This document shows positions 27,501-34,386 of a stretch of DNA of 64,000 bases, piece by piece. Numbering within the stretch: position 1 is the stretch's first letter; each line of letters starts with the position of its first letter. The stretch lies in contig NZ_CP045298.1 of the NCBI RefSeq assembly GCF_009363115.1, positions 3,655,501-3,719,500 of the forward strand, given 5' to 3'. The notes under the pieces are model-generated. The model searched no databases. It was not told the DNA's origin and worked only from the letters and a program-made list of their open reading frames with translations. The position numbers and the translations under genes are program-made. Source of the DNA: Paenibacillus brasilensis (lineage in GTDB: Bacteria > Bacillota > Bacilli > Paenibacillales > Paenibacillaceae).

Positions 27501-30303
27501 TGTGCATTTCCGCGGTTGAAGCCGTCGGATCATTCGTTACCACATAAGCGATCAGACGTGGAGGAGCATCCTCATCAGTATGGGGAATAACAACGGCAGC
27601 TTTAACGCCGGCAAGCCCTCTGATTGCTGCCTCGATCTCACTGAGTTCTATACGATAGCCACGGATTTTCACCTGAGCATCCAGTCTTCCCCAGTACTCA
27701 TAATCTTTATTCGCTACCTGGCGGACTTGATCTCCTGTTCGGTATAAACACCCGTGCTCCCCCTTATGGAAAGGATTCGGCAGGAATCTTTCCTCCGTAA
27801 GCGCAGATCTATGCAGATACCCCTCTGACACCCCCGGACCGGACACGTACAACTCTCCAGGTATTCCTTCGGCCACGGGATTCAAGTGCTCGTCAAGCAC
27901 GTATAGTTTGAGGTCAGGAAGAGGTTCCCCAATTCGGCTGATGCTGCCTGGGGTAGTGTCAGCCTTTATTATTCTGCGAAAAGTATTGTGAACTGTCGTT
28001 TCCGTGATGCCATACATGTTAATCAATTGGGGAATATTCTCTTCAAAATGGCGGTACCAAGGCGCAAGACGTTCGAATTCCAGCTTTTCCCCACCGAATA
28101 TGATCCCCCTAAGCTTTAACCGGTCTTTTGATTCTGAAGATAGGATGGCATCCATTAGCGGCCAGAAGGCGGATGGTGTCTGGTTCAGAACAGTCACTTT
28201 CTTCTGAATGAGAAGATTTAGGAAGCTACCTGGTGAGTGTGTAGTTTCTGAAGGAACAATCACCAGCCGCCCACCGTACAGGAGAGCTCCCCAGAATTCC
28301 CATACAGAAAAATCGAACGAGTAGGAATGGAAGAGCGTCCAAACATCCCTAGAATCAAATTGATACCAAGACTGCGTTGATTCAAAAAGGCGGATTACGT
28401 TCCGGTGTCGGATCAGGCATCCTTTGGGTTTCCCTGTCGAACCGGAGGTATATATGACATAGGCTGAATCTTCTGACGAAGAATCAAGCTCCGGATTACC
28501 GGGTTTGTCTTCCGCCACTGACATAAAAGGGTTAATTGATATGGGTACTGTATGGAGGCAGGGAAAGTTGACCAACAATTCATCTTGGACGACGAGAAAC
28601 GGTACACCGGAGTCTTCCATTAAGTACTGCAGCCGGTCGGCGGGGTAAGCAGGGTCCATTGGAACGTAAGCCGCGCCAGCCTTGAGGATACCGAGAATGC
28701 CCACCACGAGTGCAGGAGAACGGTCTGTGCCGAGACCGACCAAGGTATTTCGGGTCACCCCTCGGTCTCTCAGATGATTTGCCAGATGATTGGCCATGAT
28801 GTTGAGTTCTCCATAAGTCAAGGATTCACTGTTGTATTCGACGGCAATGGCCTGCGGAGCGCGTTCAACTTGCGCTTCAAAAAGTTTATGCAGGCTGGTG
28901 GACGTACCGGAAAAACGAATCATTGGCACGTTATGTATCTCCTCCGCAGCCACCGATTCTGTGTCCGTCAGTCGTAAAGAGACCAGAGATGCTTCCGGAT
29001 CGGAGGTCGCACTCTCGGCAAGAACTGCAAACTGGCGAACTAAGCGTCCAATGGAGTTCGCTCGAAAAAGTCCGGCGTCATATTCTGCGATAATACGGAT
29101 AGAGTCGCCTAAGTCGCAGACATTAAAGACCAGTTCAAACTGGGGGCTCCTACTTGATAGTTCTTCCACCTCCAGCGAAACTTGAGGAAGTTTATACATC
29201 TCTTGGCGATATTCTCTTTGATTGAATAGAACCTGGATCAGCGGACTGATAGCGCCTTCCCTCTCGGGCTGCAAGGCTTTGACCACCGCATCAAAGGGTA
29301 GATCGGAGTGGCTATATGCTCCCATGGCGGCGGTGTGCACCTGAGATAGGTATTCGCGAAACCCAGAAGTTTCGCATACTGAGGTTCGGATAACAAGCGT
29401 ATTAACCAAAAAGCCAATAAGGTCAGAGACCGTTTCGTGGTTACGGTTAGCGTAAGGAATACCGATCAGGAGATCGGTTTGCTGAGTATAGCGATAGAGC
29501 AGCGTTTTAAAGCAGGTCAGCAGGGTGACAAACAAGGATGTTTTTTGCTGTTTTGCGAAAGCCTTGATTGTCCTACTGAGTTCCGGCGTCAAGCCATACG
29601 TATAGACGCCGCCCTGCTGTCTAGCTTGGACCGCAGTTCTATGTTTGTCGGTGGGGAGTAGTAATTTAGGGAGTTCGCCGCTCAGTTGTTTTTTCCAATA
29701 CTCCGCTTGACTATCTAGGGAATTATCTCGAAACTTATTTTTCTCCTGTTTGAAATAATTCTTGTATTTCAGTTCTAAATCAACCAACCCTGTAGATAAA
29801 CCTTCCGTCAAGGAGACATAGGTTTTTGTCAATTCTTCGAAAAAGACGGATGCCGACCAGCCGTCAAAAATACTATGATGAAAAGTTAGAACAAGTCGGT
29901 GAAGATTCAAGGATTGAACAAACAGGCGCATGCGGAAAAGAGGGGGGTGATCCATGACGAAAGGCTCCCCGACCTCCTGCTCAATTTTTGATTGGAGTTC
30001 AGCTTCATCTTGGACGATTTCCACCTTTATGTCCGCAGTCCCTTCCTTTTCAATGACCTGGACCAATTCTCCGCTAATCAGACGGAAAGAGGAACGAAGA
30101 ACACAGTGGCGTTCGGTAAGCGACCGAAGAGATTGCTCCAAAGAGGTTATGTCTAGCTTTCCTTTAAATGTCGCCAAAAAAGGGACATTATAGGCGTTGC
30201 TGCCGGGGGTAAGTTGCTGAATGGTCCACAATCGTTGCTGGGCGGATGAAGCGGGGAGCGTCCACTGCCCTTCTCTTTCGACCTCCCATCCTAGGTTTTC
30301 CAT
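18568..30303 (-). CDS. Trimodular non-ribosomal peptide synthetase (C-A-T)3-E-TE
   Basis: 3911 residues. Module 1: C (about 13-440, HHSIFDG 142-148), A (472-975), T (Ser1019). Module 2: C (1085-1520, HHALIDG 1221-1227), A (1545-2035), T (Ser2088). Module 3: C (2142-2580, HHMITDG 2276-2282), A (2603-3095), T (Ser3146). Then E (3195-3640, HHLIVDGVSW from 3330) and a thioesterase (3655-3911, GWSMGG with Ser3733, GDH near the end). By alignment to GrsA the pocket codes read DFWNIGMVHK (threonine, exact), DVAFIGSVDK (no match known to me) and DSTKIGHVGK (close to aspartate DLTKVGHIGK). The likely product is a tripeptide with a C-terminal D-residue, possibly capped by whatever the first C domain accepts. 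No MbtH or PPTase gene is nearby. Confidence 0.93.
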   Translation of the reverse strand: MENLGWEVEREGQWTLPASSAQQRLWTIQQLTPGSNAYNVPFLATFKGKLDITSLEQSLRSLTERHCVLRSSFRLISGELVQVIEKEGTADIKVEIVQDEAELQSKIEQEVGEPFVMDHPPLFRMRLFVQSLNLHRLVLTFHHSIFDGWSASVFFEELTKTYVSLTEGLSTGLVDLELKYKNYFKQEKNKFRDNSLDSQAEYWKKQLSGELPKLLLPTDKHRTAVQARQQGGVYTYGLTPELSRTIKAFAKQQKTSLFVTLLTCFKTLLYRYTQQTDLLIGIPYANRNHETVSDLIGFLVNTLVIRTSVCETSGFREYLSQVHTAAMGAYSHSDLPFDAVVKALQPEREGAISPLIQVLFNQREYRQEMYKLPQVSLEVEELSSRSPQFELVFNVCDLGDSIRIIAEYDAGLFRANSIGRLVRQFAVLAESATSDPEASLVSLRLTDTESVAAEEIHNVPMIRFSGTSTSLHKLFEAQVERAPQAIAVEYNSESLTYGELNIMANHLANHLRDRGVTRNTLVGLGTDRSPALVVGILGILKAGAAYVPMDPAYPADRLQYLMEDSGVPFLVVQDELLVNFPCLHTVPISINPFMSVAEDKPGNPELDSSSEDSAYVIYTSGSTGKPKGCLIRHRNVIRLFESTQSWYQFDSRDVWTLFHSYSFDFSVWEFWGALLYGGRLVIVPSETTHSPGSFLNLLIQKKVTVLNQTPSAFWPLMDAILSSESKDRLKLRGIIFGGEKLEFERLAPWYRHFEENIPQLINMYGITETTVHNTFRRIIKADTTPGSISRIGEPLPDLKLYVLDEHLNPVAEGIPGELYVSGPGVSEGYLHRSALTEERFLPNPFHKGEHGCLYRTGDQVRQVANKDYEYWGRLDAQVKIRGYRIELSEIEAAIRGLAGVKAAVVIPHTDEDAPPRLIAYVVTNDPTASTAEMHKQIRQTLPSFMTPSFFVEVSSIPVTPNGKVDKSLLPAPVLELDTEDAYVAASSPLEQQLVEIWSQVLGVQTVGVEHNFFQIGGDSIRCIQLVSLAQKKGIDLKVEQIFQFPTIRELSAQFLSDNRKHSAGQTYEPFSQISSEERAILQEEAVDAYPLTMLQQGMVFHSEYSPEEAMYYVLNSLLIRADYDGHVLEKSLNILVKRHDILRTTISMEGFKEPLQIVMPYTLVSFYEYDIREQSPVEQENYIRIWWQQEVLKLDLSHGPVFTLTAHRRSDKTFQLSLCTHHALIDGWSVASFFTELLHTYVFLLKNPEEALSQTTPLSVRFAEYASMEQALLQSQECREFWQEWLEDCSIAKVPRLALKSEPTSIFSDSQVQELPKPLLTGLDHFCRAFNVPLRSVLLAAHLKIMSLLTGEHDVTTGVVYNGRPETIDGDKVLGLFLNTLPFRYKLEHQSWIDFVQSLWVEENRLLPYRRYPLSQIMQDHGGASLFETLFNYTHFHVYNEFDNNKDIAIMESNDYSAPIYPLVVDFFRDVASDTLRLALVWDCREFERIQIESMMNLYIRTLAEIARTPHLSSLSVPKLTENERQTILYEWNRCAEPSCKFTPVHQMFERQVVATPDKTAVVDGNIRISYEDLNQKANSIAHSLNRSGSGTNSLVGIMLYKSWEAVAAILGVLKAGGAYVPLDPDYPQERLDHMITESAIKVLITDQASILKENSGIRILSLKEALACEDYSNPVHSTADNQLAYVIFTSGSTGKPKGAMNTQIGLSMAYDAWNKAYDLRNIGCNLQMTSFAFDVFTADVFRTLCSGGKLLLCPQECLMNAPEMHTLMVREQVDFGFFLPAVMRNLVWYLEEGNLKLTSVKVIIVGADYWFPHEYNNLQKVCGPATRVINSYGVAEATVDSIYFEGEGSRILEQGNIPIGRPFANMSSYILTPDLEPLYPGIIGELYIGGSCVGQGYINRPELTEEKFVDSPFVPGERLYRTGDLGRYWPDGNIEFIGRRDHQLKVRGYRVELGEIESALRSVMGVKDAVVISYESEPSLFQLQAYLVFVDNSKKDIQLVKKELKRKLPDYMMPNTFFLLDQMPLNPNGKIDRNRVAASGGTPIKTEVPYILARNKTELLLTSIFTAILGTKRISVLENIFDIGADSLAALKILARIRAKLQIELTLKTLFTNPTIAELAREITGYVPASPALTLERTDIQPYAPLSYAQQRIWFFESLQPGTGTYHVPVILKFTGPLDFSILENSLRKLVERHDALRTTFQMSKGHLIQTVLQTDFELRKLKLEDYNEQDTNKKWQQKIAGSVKHPFRLNEEALFRAELIRVESEVNLLIITMHHMITDGWSVDILIHELSQLYNAGVGKTESYLPDLKFRYTDFASWQRKIVEGGDIQNQVEYWTQKLRDVTDVLQLPLDFPRPAEKSYRGAAETLELPLELMVSLQELAQEKESTLFIILLSAYFVLLARYSGQEDIVVGTPVTNRSHEELEHLVGLFVNTLAIRSTVSGDLSFLELIAQVKMSLLEALDHSDLPFEHLVSVLNPERKLSLTPLFQTMFLMEQPTDLPEFNGVRAERVPQDGEASKCDISLSVSYHPERLTAIITYDPDLFLPSTIRKMLENFGILLQSITENPKTVLNGQALVAPSQFTELIYLGSGNCRNYEENLCLHDLFTRQAMQTPESIACVCEDVSLTYEELNRKSDQLARFLRRMGIGVETFVGVYMESSVEMVIGLLGILKAGGAFVPLEPSMPVKRIHFILEDSSVSLIVSQSLLSDKLDCYCPIVNVDKDWSLITNESMETRLPDMMPGSAAYILYTTGSTGQPKGVVVEHKQIINYVLGISETLQLAECSTFAMVQPLAVDSCQTVLFPAFCSGGTLHLVTRELALNAPGLAEYFSQNPIDCLKIAPSHLQALQNLSSIQAFMPRKRLILGGEASNSEWIRELLKHKGVCQIYNHYGPTETTVGVSTFYVQSENNLTDIGIPVGYPLPNIRFYIVDPSGCLVPKGVVGELWVGGAAVTREYLNQGCLTREKYSYTSFEGMNGERVYRTGDRVRMLQDGAIEFLGRLDDQVKINGYRVEPAELTRVLSELLDVREVVVLPKTLQDGAKHLVAYLVRAGVNKPSDEKINAYILRALPSYFLPYAYIWMDELPRTLQGKINRSALPEVETRTLPEKYHTPQNEVEKELADIWSNILDQERIGIYDNFFRLGGDSILSMQLIAQAHSRGWHLTLKHLFQYQTIAELAWFIRQTESVAHETETNTDGAPLSPMQAWFFEHQSEHQGHWNQSLLLELDPSLSYELLDRAVSVLIQHHPALRTRFVQDRDHQWIQETISDTPDYPVAIVNLQDMDAEEAEEALAYHAKRYQQSVSHTRSSMYSMIYFYRGERGRSMLLIILHHLIVDGVSWRILTDDLQTVCGLLLTGQEPKLPAATSPFQVWAKNMHEQALKLDPKQELEQWNWLRDEKIPSLPINSILENTERYAETITVALEPETTDLLIRTAPVLWDVHVNAVLLAVLTEAYQQWSGYDCLVVDLESHGRGHSELDLYRTIGWFTTHLPVLLKSAPDGIRSTVRYIDATLKQADESGWILGWLKYAHPEKTIRRKAQMLPQPGIKFNYLDQFNTLSGGSLLTICDHYEAEDRSSESNRSHPICIDMMVTNNRLRMQWTYSKEQSSPEDIQLLADAYIRLAVEVSKNIRSLAKEEVQSDPLLECRHPSLVPFNGAGVGKPLFFCVHPITGNVHSYLELAQMIQSRYRFVGIQAPSLDEPGLLFDDMTDMALYYIEGIQTVQPHGPYYLGGWSMGGMVAFEMARLLQMRREEVKCLVIMDKDAFRPRFANEAEYILAYLFEEGIPTWEEKFLGMNASDRLNWLLTQDEVRKRYGNNDSMFIRRHLELLLNHIHMLWNYAPQPYNGSLLIVSAANTVQKTGNDPALGWSKLAADLQAETIPGDHYSFIQKPHVEQLAERILNYLPEAKEVNR

Positions 30304-31493
30304 ACCACACCATCCCTTACTTTATGGTTTTTTATGATTTCTCCAAGTATGTGAATTCCTTTGCTAATTTCAGATTCGGTCGGATAGGAGAAAGTAATCC
30401 GGCATGCCGAGGACGCTCCTTCTCTGCCTAGATAAAACATAGGAGAGGCTGCGATTAGAACGCCCCGTTTGCGCGCTTCTTCCTGAAGTAACTCGCCCGA
30501 TATGAATGTTCCCAATTCTAGCCAGGCAAAAAATCCACCCTGCGGCTCATGATAGCCTAGATCGTCTGATCGAATGCGCTTCACGGCGTCCGTCAGAGCA
30601 TCTCGTTTGGAGCGGTACAGCTTTTGAGCACGTTGAATGTTGTTTTGAAGGTGACCGTTCAGATGAAGTCTATGGACGACCTGTTGTATGAATCCGTTGG
30701 AACAAGTATCTGCAATATGCTTGAAATGCAGACATTTCGAAATGACTTCTTCGGGAGCGGTGAGCCAGCCTACGCGGAAGGAGGGACACAGCGTCTTAGA
30801 AAACGTGCCCAGATGGAGGACCTGTCCGGTGTCTCCCAAATCAAGTAGCGTAGGTGGCGGTTCCGAGTCGAACCACAGCTCATTGTAGGGTGCATCTTCC
30901 ACGATGGGGATGCTGTAAGTTTCAGAAATGCGGATGAGCTCAAGCCTTCTCTCCAGCGGCATGGTGGCGCCGGTTGGGTTATGGAAAGTGGGAATGGTAT
31001 AGATCAGCTTAGGCTGGTTGACTCCGGAATGTGAACGCAAATAGTTCTCTAAAGCATCCACATCCATGCCCTGAGAGTCAACAGGAATGCTCACCACCTT
31101 AGCTTCGGCAGATTCGAACACCCATAGAGCTCCGTGAAAGGTCGGAGCTTCAACAATGACCGTATCCCCACGATTCAGTAGTAGCTTGGCTAGAAGATCC
31201 AGTCCCTGCTGCGATCCGTGGGTGACGAGAATGTTAGAGAGAGAGGTCTTTCTAGATTTTTCAGAAATTACTTCTCTCAGAGGTTCAAATCCTCCGGGCG
31301 AATTGTATTGAAGCACAGATGTGTCGTTCATATCCGAAAATGCTGCGGTGACCGCGTGCAATTCCTGAAGAGGGAACAGGGAAGGATCAGGATAGCCTGC
31401 CGCCAACTGGATGCTGAAGTCGCTGGAGCCGGATACCAGATTAGAATGGGTAAGGCGGCTGCGTTCCGAGTATAGGTTATTCCACGGAATCAT
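30291..31493 (-). CDS. PLP-dependent aminotransferase of the NRPS operon
   Basis: A 400-residue class I/II (fold-type I) aminotransferase. Visible motifs are YNSPGGFEPLRE, VTHGSQQGLDLLAKLLLNRG, TIPTFHNPTGATM, VEDAPYNELWF (PLP-contacting Asp and Tyr) and GTFSKTLCPSFRVGW with the PLP lysine. The pattern is that of 2-aminoadipate/aromatic (LysN/ARO8, MocR-like) enzymes, without the MocR HTH. It overlaps the NRPS start by 13 bases. It probably makes or removes the amino group of an unusual building block. Start ATG with AAGGAGCA nearby, inside the cupin gene. Confidence 0.87.
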   Translation of the reverse strand: MIPWNNLYSERSRLTHSNLVSGSSDFSIQLAAGYPDPSLFPLQELHAVTAAFSDMNDTSVLQYNSPGGFEPLREVISEKSRKTSLSNILVTHGSQQGLDLLAKLLLNRGDTVIVEAPTFHGALWVFESAEAKVVSIPVDSQGMDVDALENYLRSHSGVNQPKLIYTIPTFHNPTGATMPLERRLELIRISETYSIPIVEDAPYNELWFDSEPPPTLLDLGDTGQVLHLGTFSKTLCPSFRVGWLTAPEEVISKCLHFKHIADTCSNGFIQQVVHRLHLNGHLQNNIQRAQKLYRSKRDALTDAVKRIRSDDLGYHEPQGGFFAWLELGTFISGELLQEEARKRGVLIAASPMFYLGREGASSACRITFSYPTESEISKGIHILGEIIKNHKVRDGVVWKT

Positions 31494-31833
31494 GGAAATG
31501 CTCCTTTACTTCAGCGATATAATCCTCGCGGGCCGGGGCGAAGAAGTCAAGCGCGATGGATTCCTCCAAAGCAATAACCTGATGTACCACATTACCCGGA
31601 ACGGCAAAGCTGTCACCAGCTTCGACGATATATTCTTGTTCATTGCACAAAATCTTCAAACGGCCTTTGGAGATATAGGCAAGTTGCTCGTGGGGATGGC
31701 TGTGGGCCGGAAACACTGATCCCGCCGCCATGACATGCTCAACTAGCATAATTTTGTCATTGTAAGCAAGCACACGCCGTTCTAAATTTTCGAAGGGGAC
31801 ACTAAATGGAACCTGATTTCGTTTGATAATCAC
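31477..31833 (-). CDS. Small cupin, first gene of the NRPS operon
   Basis: A single-domain cupin of 118 residues. GSVFPAHSHPHEQLAYISKG supplies three metal histidines and the glutamate region, and GDSFAVPGNVVHQVIALE supplies the fourth histidine. Function could be isomerase, dioxygenase or sensor; bacilysin-type pathways use a cupin isomerase (BacB, two cupin domains) together with an aminotransferase and SDRs, but no BacA-like decarboxylase is here. The GTG start follows GGAGG by nine bases. The last codons overlap the aminotransferase start. Confidence 0.8.
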   Translation of the reverse strand: MIIKRNQVPFSVPFENLERRVLAYNDKIMLVEHVMAAGSVFPAHSHPHEQLAYISKGRLKILCNEQEYIVEAGDSFAVPGNVVHQVIALEESIALDFFAPAREDYIAEVKEHFHDSVE

Positions 31834-32127
31834 CTTTGAATACCTCCTTTTTTTCTAACCAATCATTAAATAGATGTGGAATATAATGACTCTTCGTCTA
31901 ACCTATCATAGTTTATTATGAAAAAAAGTGATAATTTTTACATAAAAAAGTCAAAAAAATAAAAAGAAAGTTTAATATAAAAAGAACAGTGTGACTTTTA
32001 TCGCTGTAACAAAAAGGAATTTGTTTGATTAATTATACTATCTACTAGCTGAATCTCAGACATGGAATAGAAAGTCTCTAAAATTGCAGTCATTTTTGCC
32101 ATTACATTGAATTGTGGAGGGATTTTC
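31834..32127. other. Divergent control region of NRPS operon and radical SAM gene
   Basis: A very AT-rich 294-base region. On the minus side TTGACT with several TATAAT-like stretches occurs near 31920-31965, but no single promoter stands out. I see no operator palindrome or riboswitch. Confidence 0.5.
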
Positions 32128-33267
32128 ATGAGCAATGAGTATAGTAAAAATGTAAAAAGGTTCAATCTGCACAAAGAGTGGAAAGACCGGACTAAGGAAG
32201 CGTATTTATACACAAAATTGGAAAACAATAAAGTCCAATGCGGTCTGTGCCCCAGAGGGTGCGTTATTCCAGAGAATGGCGTGGGATTCTGTAAGGTGCG
32301 CAAAAATCTGGAAGGTACGCTCTATGCCCAGTCTTACGGGAAAGCTACGCATGTTACTGTGGAGAGGATCGAAACAGAGGCATTGTTCCAATTTAGTCCG
32401 GGAGCCAAAATATTGTCGCTGGGGAATTTCGGGTGTAACCTGGACTGCGATTACTGTCAAAACTGGAAATATTCGCAGTTCCAATATACGAGTCCGGAGC
32501 ATATTCATGAATACACGAGCCAGGATATCATTCAAATGGCCCTGGAGAATAATGTGGATATTTTGTCCTGGACATATAATGACCCAGCTGTTTGGTTTGA
32601 ATTTGTCATAGACACAGCGAAGGAAGCCAAAAAGCATGGCATCAGAAGCCTGTTTAAATCGGCTTTTTTTCTTAGCAAGGAGGCCGTGGAGCAACTATGC
32701 GAGGTTATGGATGTGTTTGCAATATCCATCAAAGCCATTGACGAAGACTATTATCACAAATTCACCAAAGGATGGCTTCAGCCTGTCCTTGACAATACCA
32801 AAGTGGTTCATAGTAAAGGTATCCACTTTGAAATTAGCAATCTGGTAGTAACCGGTCTTACAAATACGATCAAGGATTATGATAAAATGATCGATTTTGT
32901 TCTGAACGAGCTTTCCCCCGATATCCCCGTTCATTTCACGAGATTCCATCCGGATTATAAATATATGCAGTACGAGAAAACGCCAATCGAAGATGTGGTC
33001 ACAGCCAGAAACCGAGCACTGGAGAGAGGCTTGAATTATGCCTATATCGGCAATGCTTTTGAAGGTGAAGCTTTAAATTCCTACTGTCCAGAATGCGATG
33101 AACTCCTAATTGAACGGTATGGGCTGCACACGTTTATTAAAGATTCATTGCATGAATCTGGAATCTGCGCCAAATGCGGATATCAGACGACCATCAAGCA
33201 CATCGACAAATCCCTCGGTCAAGAATTTTGGGCCGAAGAGGAGGACACTCATTATGAAAAAATTTGA
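32128..33267 (+). CDS. AmmeMemoRadiSam-type radical SAM enzyme
   Basis: A 379-residue radical SAM protein. The SAM cluster motif is GCNLDCDYC (Cys103, 107, 110) followed by QNW. The N-terminus has CGLCPRGCVIPENGVGFCKV, the four-cysteine segment typical of AmmeMemoRadiSam (PflA-related) enzymes. YCPECDELL and CAKCGYQ near the C-terminus form a possible zinc ribbon. The usual AMMECR1 and MEMO partners are not in the window; a 97-residue protein is encoded with a 14-base overlap instead. Substrate unknown. ATG 32128 follows GGAGGG. Confidence 0.88.
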   Translation: MSNEYSKNVKRFNLHKEWKDRTKEAYLYTKLENNKVQCGLCPRGCVIPENGVGFCKVRKNLEGTLYAQSYGKATHVTVERIETEALFQFSPGAKILSLGNFGCNLDCDYCQNWKYSQFQYTSPEHIHEYTSQDIIQMALENNVDILSWTYNDPAVWFEFVIDTAKEAKKHGIRSLFKSAFFLSKEAVEQLCEVMDVFAISIKAIDEDYYHKFTKGWLQPVLDNTKVVHSKGIHFEISNLVVTGLTNTIKDYDKMIDFVLNELSPDIPVHFTRFHPDYKYMQYEKTPIEDVVTARNRALERGLNYAYIGNAFEGEALNSYCPECDELLIERYGLHTFIKDSLHESGICAKCGYQTTIKHIDKSLGQEFWAEEEDTHYEKI

Positions 33268-33547
33268 GCATTTGTGGACATCAGACTTTTTTCTTCTCCA
33301 TGTTCAGGCCAACAATCTAACGGGAGAGGGCGGCATGCTGGAAATTGTGCGGGACATGCAGAACGGGAGAAAAAGTAAAGGACATGAGAAGTTGAGACAT
33401 GGCGCTGACAGTCACCGTTTTATCATCTCACGTTCCCATCCTTCCGAAGTGAAGGTAAGCATTGAATATCCGAGCCATCTTGTTCTCGAGGTTTATAAAG
33501 TCGATGATCGGGCATATTATCCAACGGAATCCTTTTTTGTTCTTTGA
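33254..33547 (+). CDS. Small protein coupled to the radical SAM enzyme
   Basis: A 97-residue protein of unknown family, starting MKKFEHLWTSDFFLLHVQAN and ending in ESFFVL. It is beta-rich and basic, has no cysteine and no signal peptide, and includes GKLR-like and HRFIISRSHPSEVKVS segments. The ATG lies within the last codons of the radical SAM gene, after GAGGAGG. Translational coupling suggests a partner or substrate of that enzyme. Confidence 0.7.
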   Translation: MKKFEHLWTSDFFLLHVQANNLTGEGGMLEIVRDMQNGRKSKGHEKLRHGADSHRFIISRSHPSEVKVSIEYPSHLVLEVYKVDDRAYYPTESFFVL

Positions 33548-33745
33548 TATCTTGAGAGGGTGAAGTGGAGGTGAGGCAACCATCTTGTTGGAAACAGAAA
33601 GTATGGAGAACTGTTTGTTGTTGTGGTCTATAAAGTCAATTAACTAGTAAAAAGCGCTGGGCTGTTTGGTATTATCCCCTTGTAGTAGATAAGAGAAAAA
33701 AAGACATGGTAAGATGGACAGGCTGTCGAGAAAGTCTCGCAGCCT

Positions 33746-33775
33746 GAGGCTTTCGAAAGGGAGCCTTTTTTTATA
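33746..33775 (+). terminator. Rho-independent terminator
   Basis: AGGCT (33747-33751) with the neighbouring TTTC/GAAA pairs with AGCCT (33762-33766), followed by TTTTTTT. An extra hairpin CGAGA/TCTCG lies just upstream at about 33727-33739. It terminates the radical SAM pair. Confidence 0.7.
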
Positions 33776-33921
33776 AAGTTACGAAAAAGTGTCAGCAAAA
33801 AAATATGGAAAGATAGCCTAGCATGACGCTCCCACCTAGAAAAAAACAATAACACTATATAAATTAGCAGGTATTTTATGACTTACTTTCTGACCTGCCA
33901 GCATATATACCGAAATCGAGA

Positions 33922-34275
33922 TTGTTCCTAGATAAAGACAGTCCATTTCCTATTAGTGCTTCTCTCGAAACTCCAATGTCTTCCCAAGCTACAATTATAG
34001 ATCAGGTAACTGCTGCTATCATACAGAGTATCGTTAGTATGTTAACTCGTTCTTTAAAAGGGCAACGCCATCCGCATTACGAAAGATTTCTAAGACTTGA
34101 ACCAGATCGCCTTATTAAACTGACCTGGGTTACTGGGGAAGGGGGCATGAAGGGGCATAAAACGGTGCTCACTGTTGAGCTTAAACTTAGCGGGAATGGC
34201 ACACAGCTTCGCTTAACGCATGCAGGTTTCCCAGATGAGAACTGGCGGGACCAGCACGAGCAGTCAGGCCGATAG
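33922..34275 (+). pseudogene. AHSA1/SRPBCC-like gene remnant
   Basis: The frame contains RLEPDRLIKLTWVTGEGGMK and KTVLTVELKLSGNGTQLRLT, the central strands of an AHSA1 domain, then HAGFPDENWRDQHEQ. The N-terminal strands are replaced by unrelated residues and the C-terminal helix is missing after SGR. No ribosome site precedes the frame. It is a decayed gene, a different lineage from the fragment at 13455. Confidence 0.6.
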
Positions 34276-34344
34276 TCTTGACCAGTTCGACAAGAGGAAG
34301 ATGGAAAATAGCTGATTTAGAGGTCGATATATTAATGAACCAGA

Positions 34345-34385
34345 TCAGGCCTCGCACGAGTTGAATAAACTTGTGCGAGGCCTTG
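34345..34385. terminator. Strong hairpin at the end of the SpoVB gene
   Basis: AGGCCTCGCAC (34347-34357) pairs with GTGCGAGGCCT (34373-34383), with an additional inner GAGTT/ACTT pairing. It lies directly after the spoVB stop codon. T-runs are weak on both strands. Confidence 0.65.
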
Positions 34386-34386
34386 T

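Noticed and set aside
18622..30193. Many plus-strand frames of 60-119 codons inside the NRPS gene
   Set aside because: They lie antisense to a single intact 3911-codon gene with clear domains throughout and have no ribosome sites or recognisable products.
16480..31833. Bacilysin-type pathway
   Set aside because: Cupin, aminotransferase, SDR and MFS genes recall bacABCEFG, but there is no prephenate decarboxylase (BacA) or ATP-grasp ligase (BacD), the cupin has a single domain, and an NRPS is present instead.
33585..33647. 21-codon frame (TTG start after GGAGGTGAGG) downstream of the 97-residue protein
   Set aside because: The ribosome site is over ten bases from the start and the peptide has no signal, Cys pattern or other feature; possibly a truncated gene, but not supportable.
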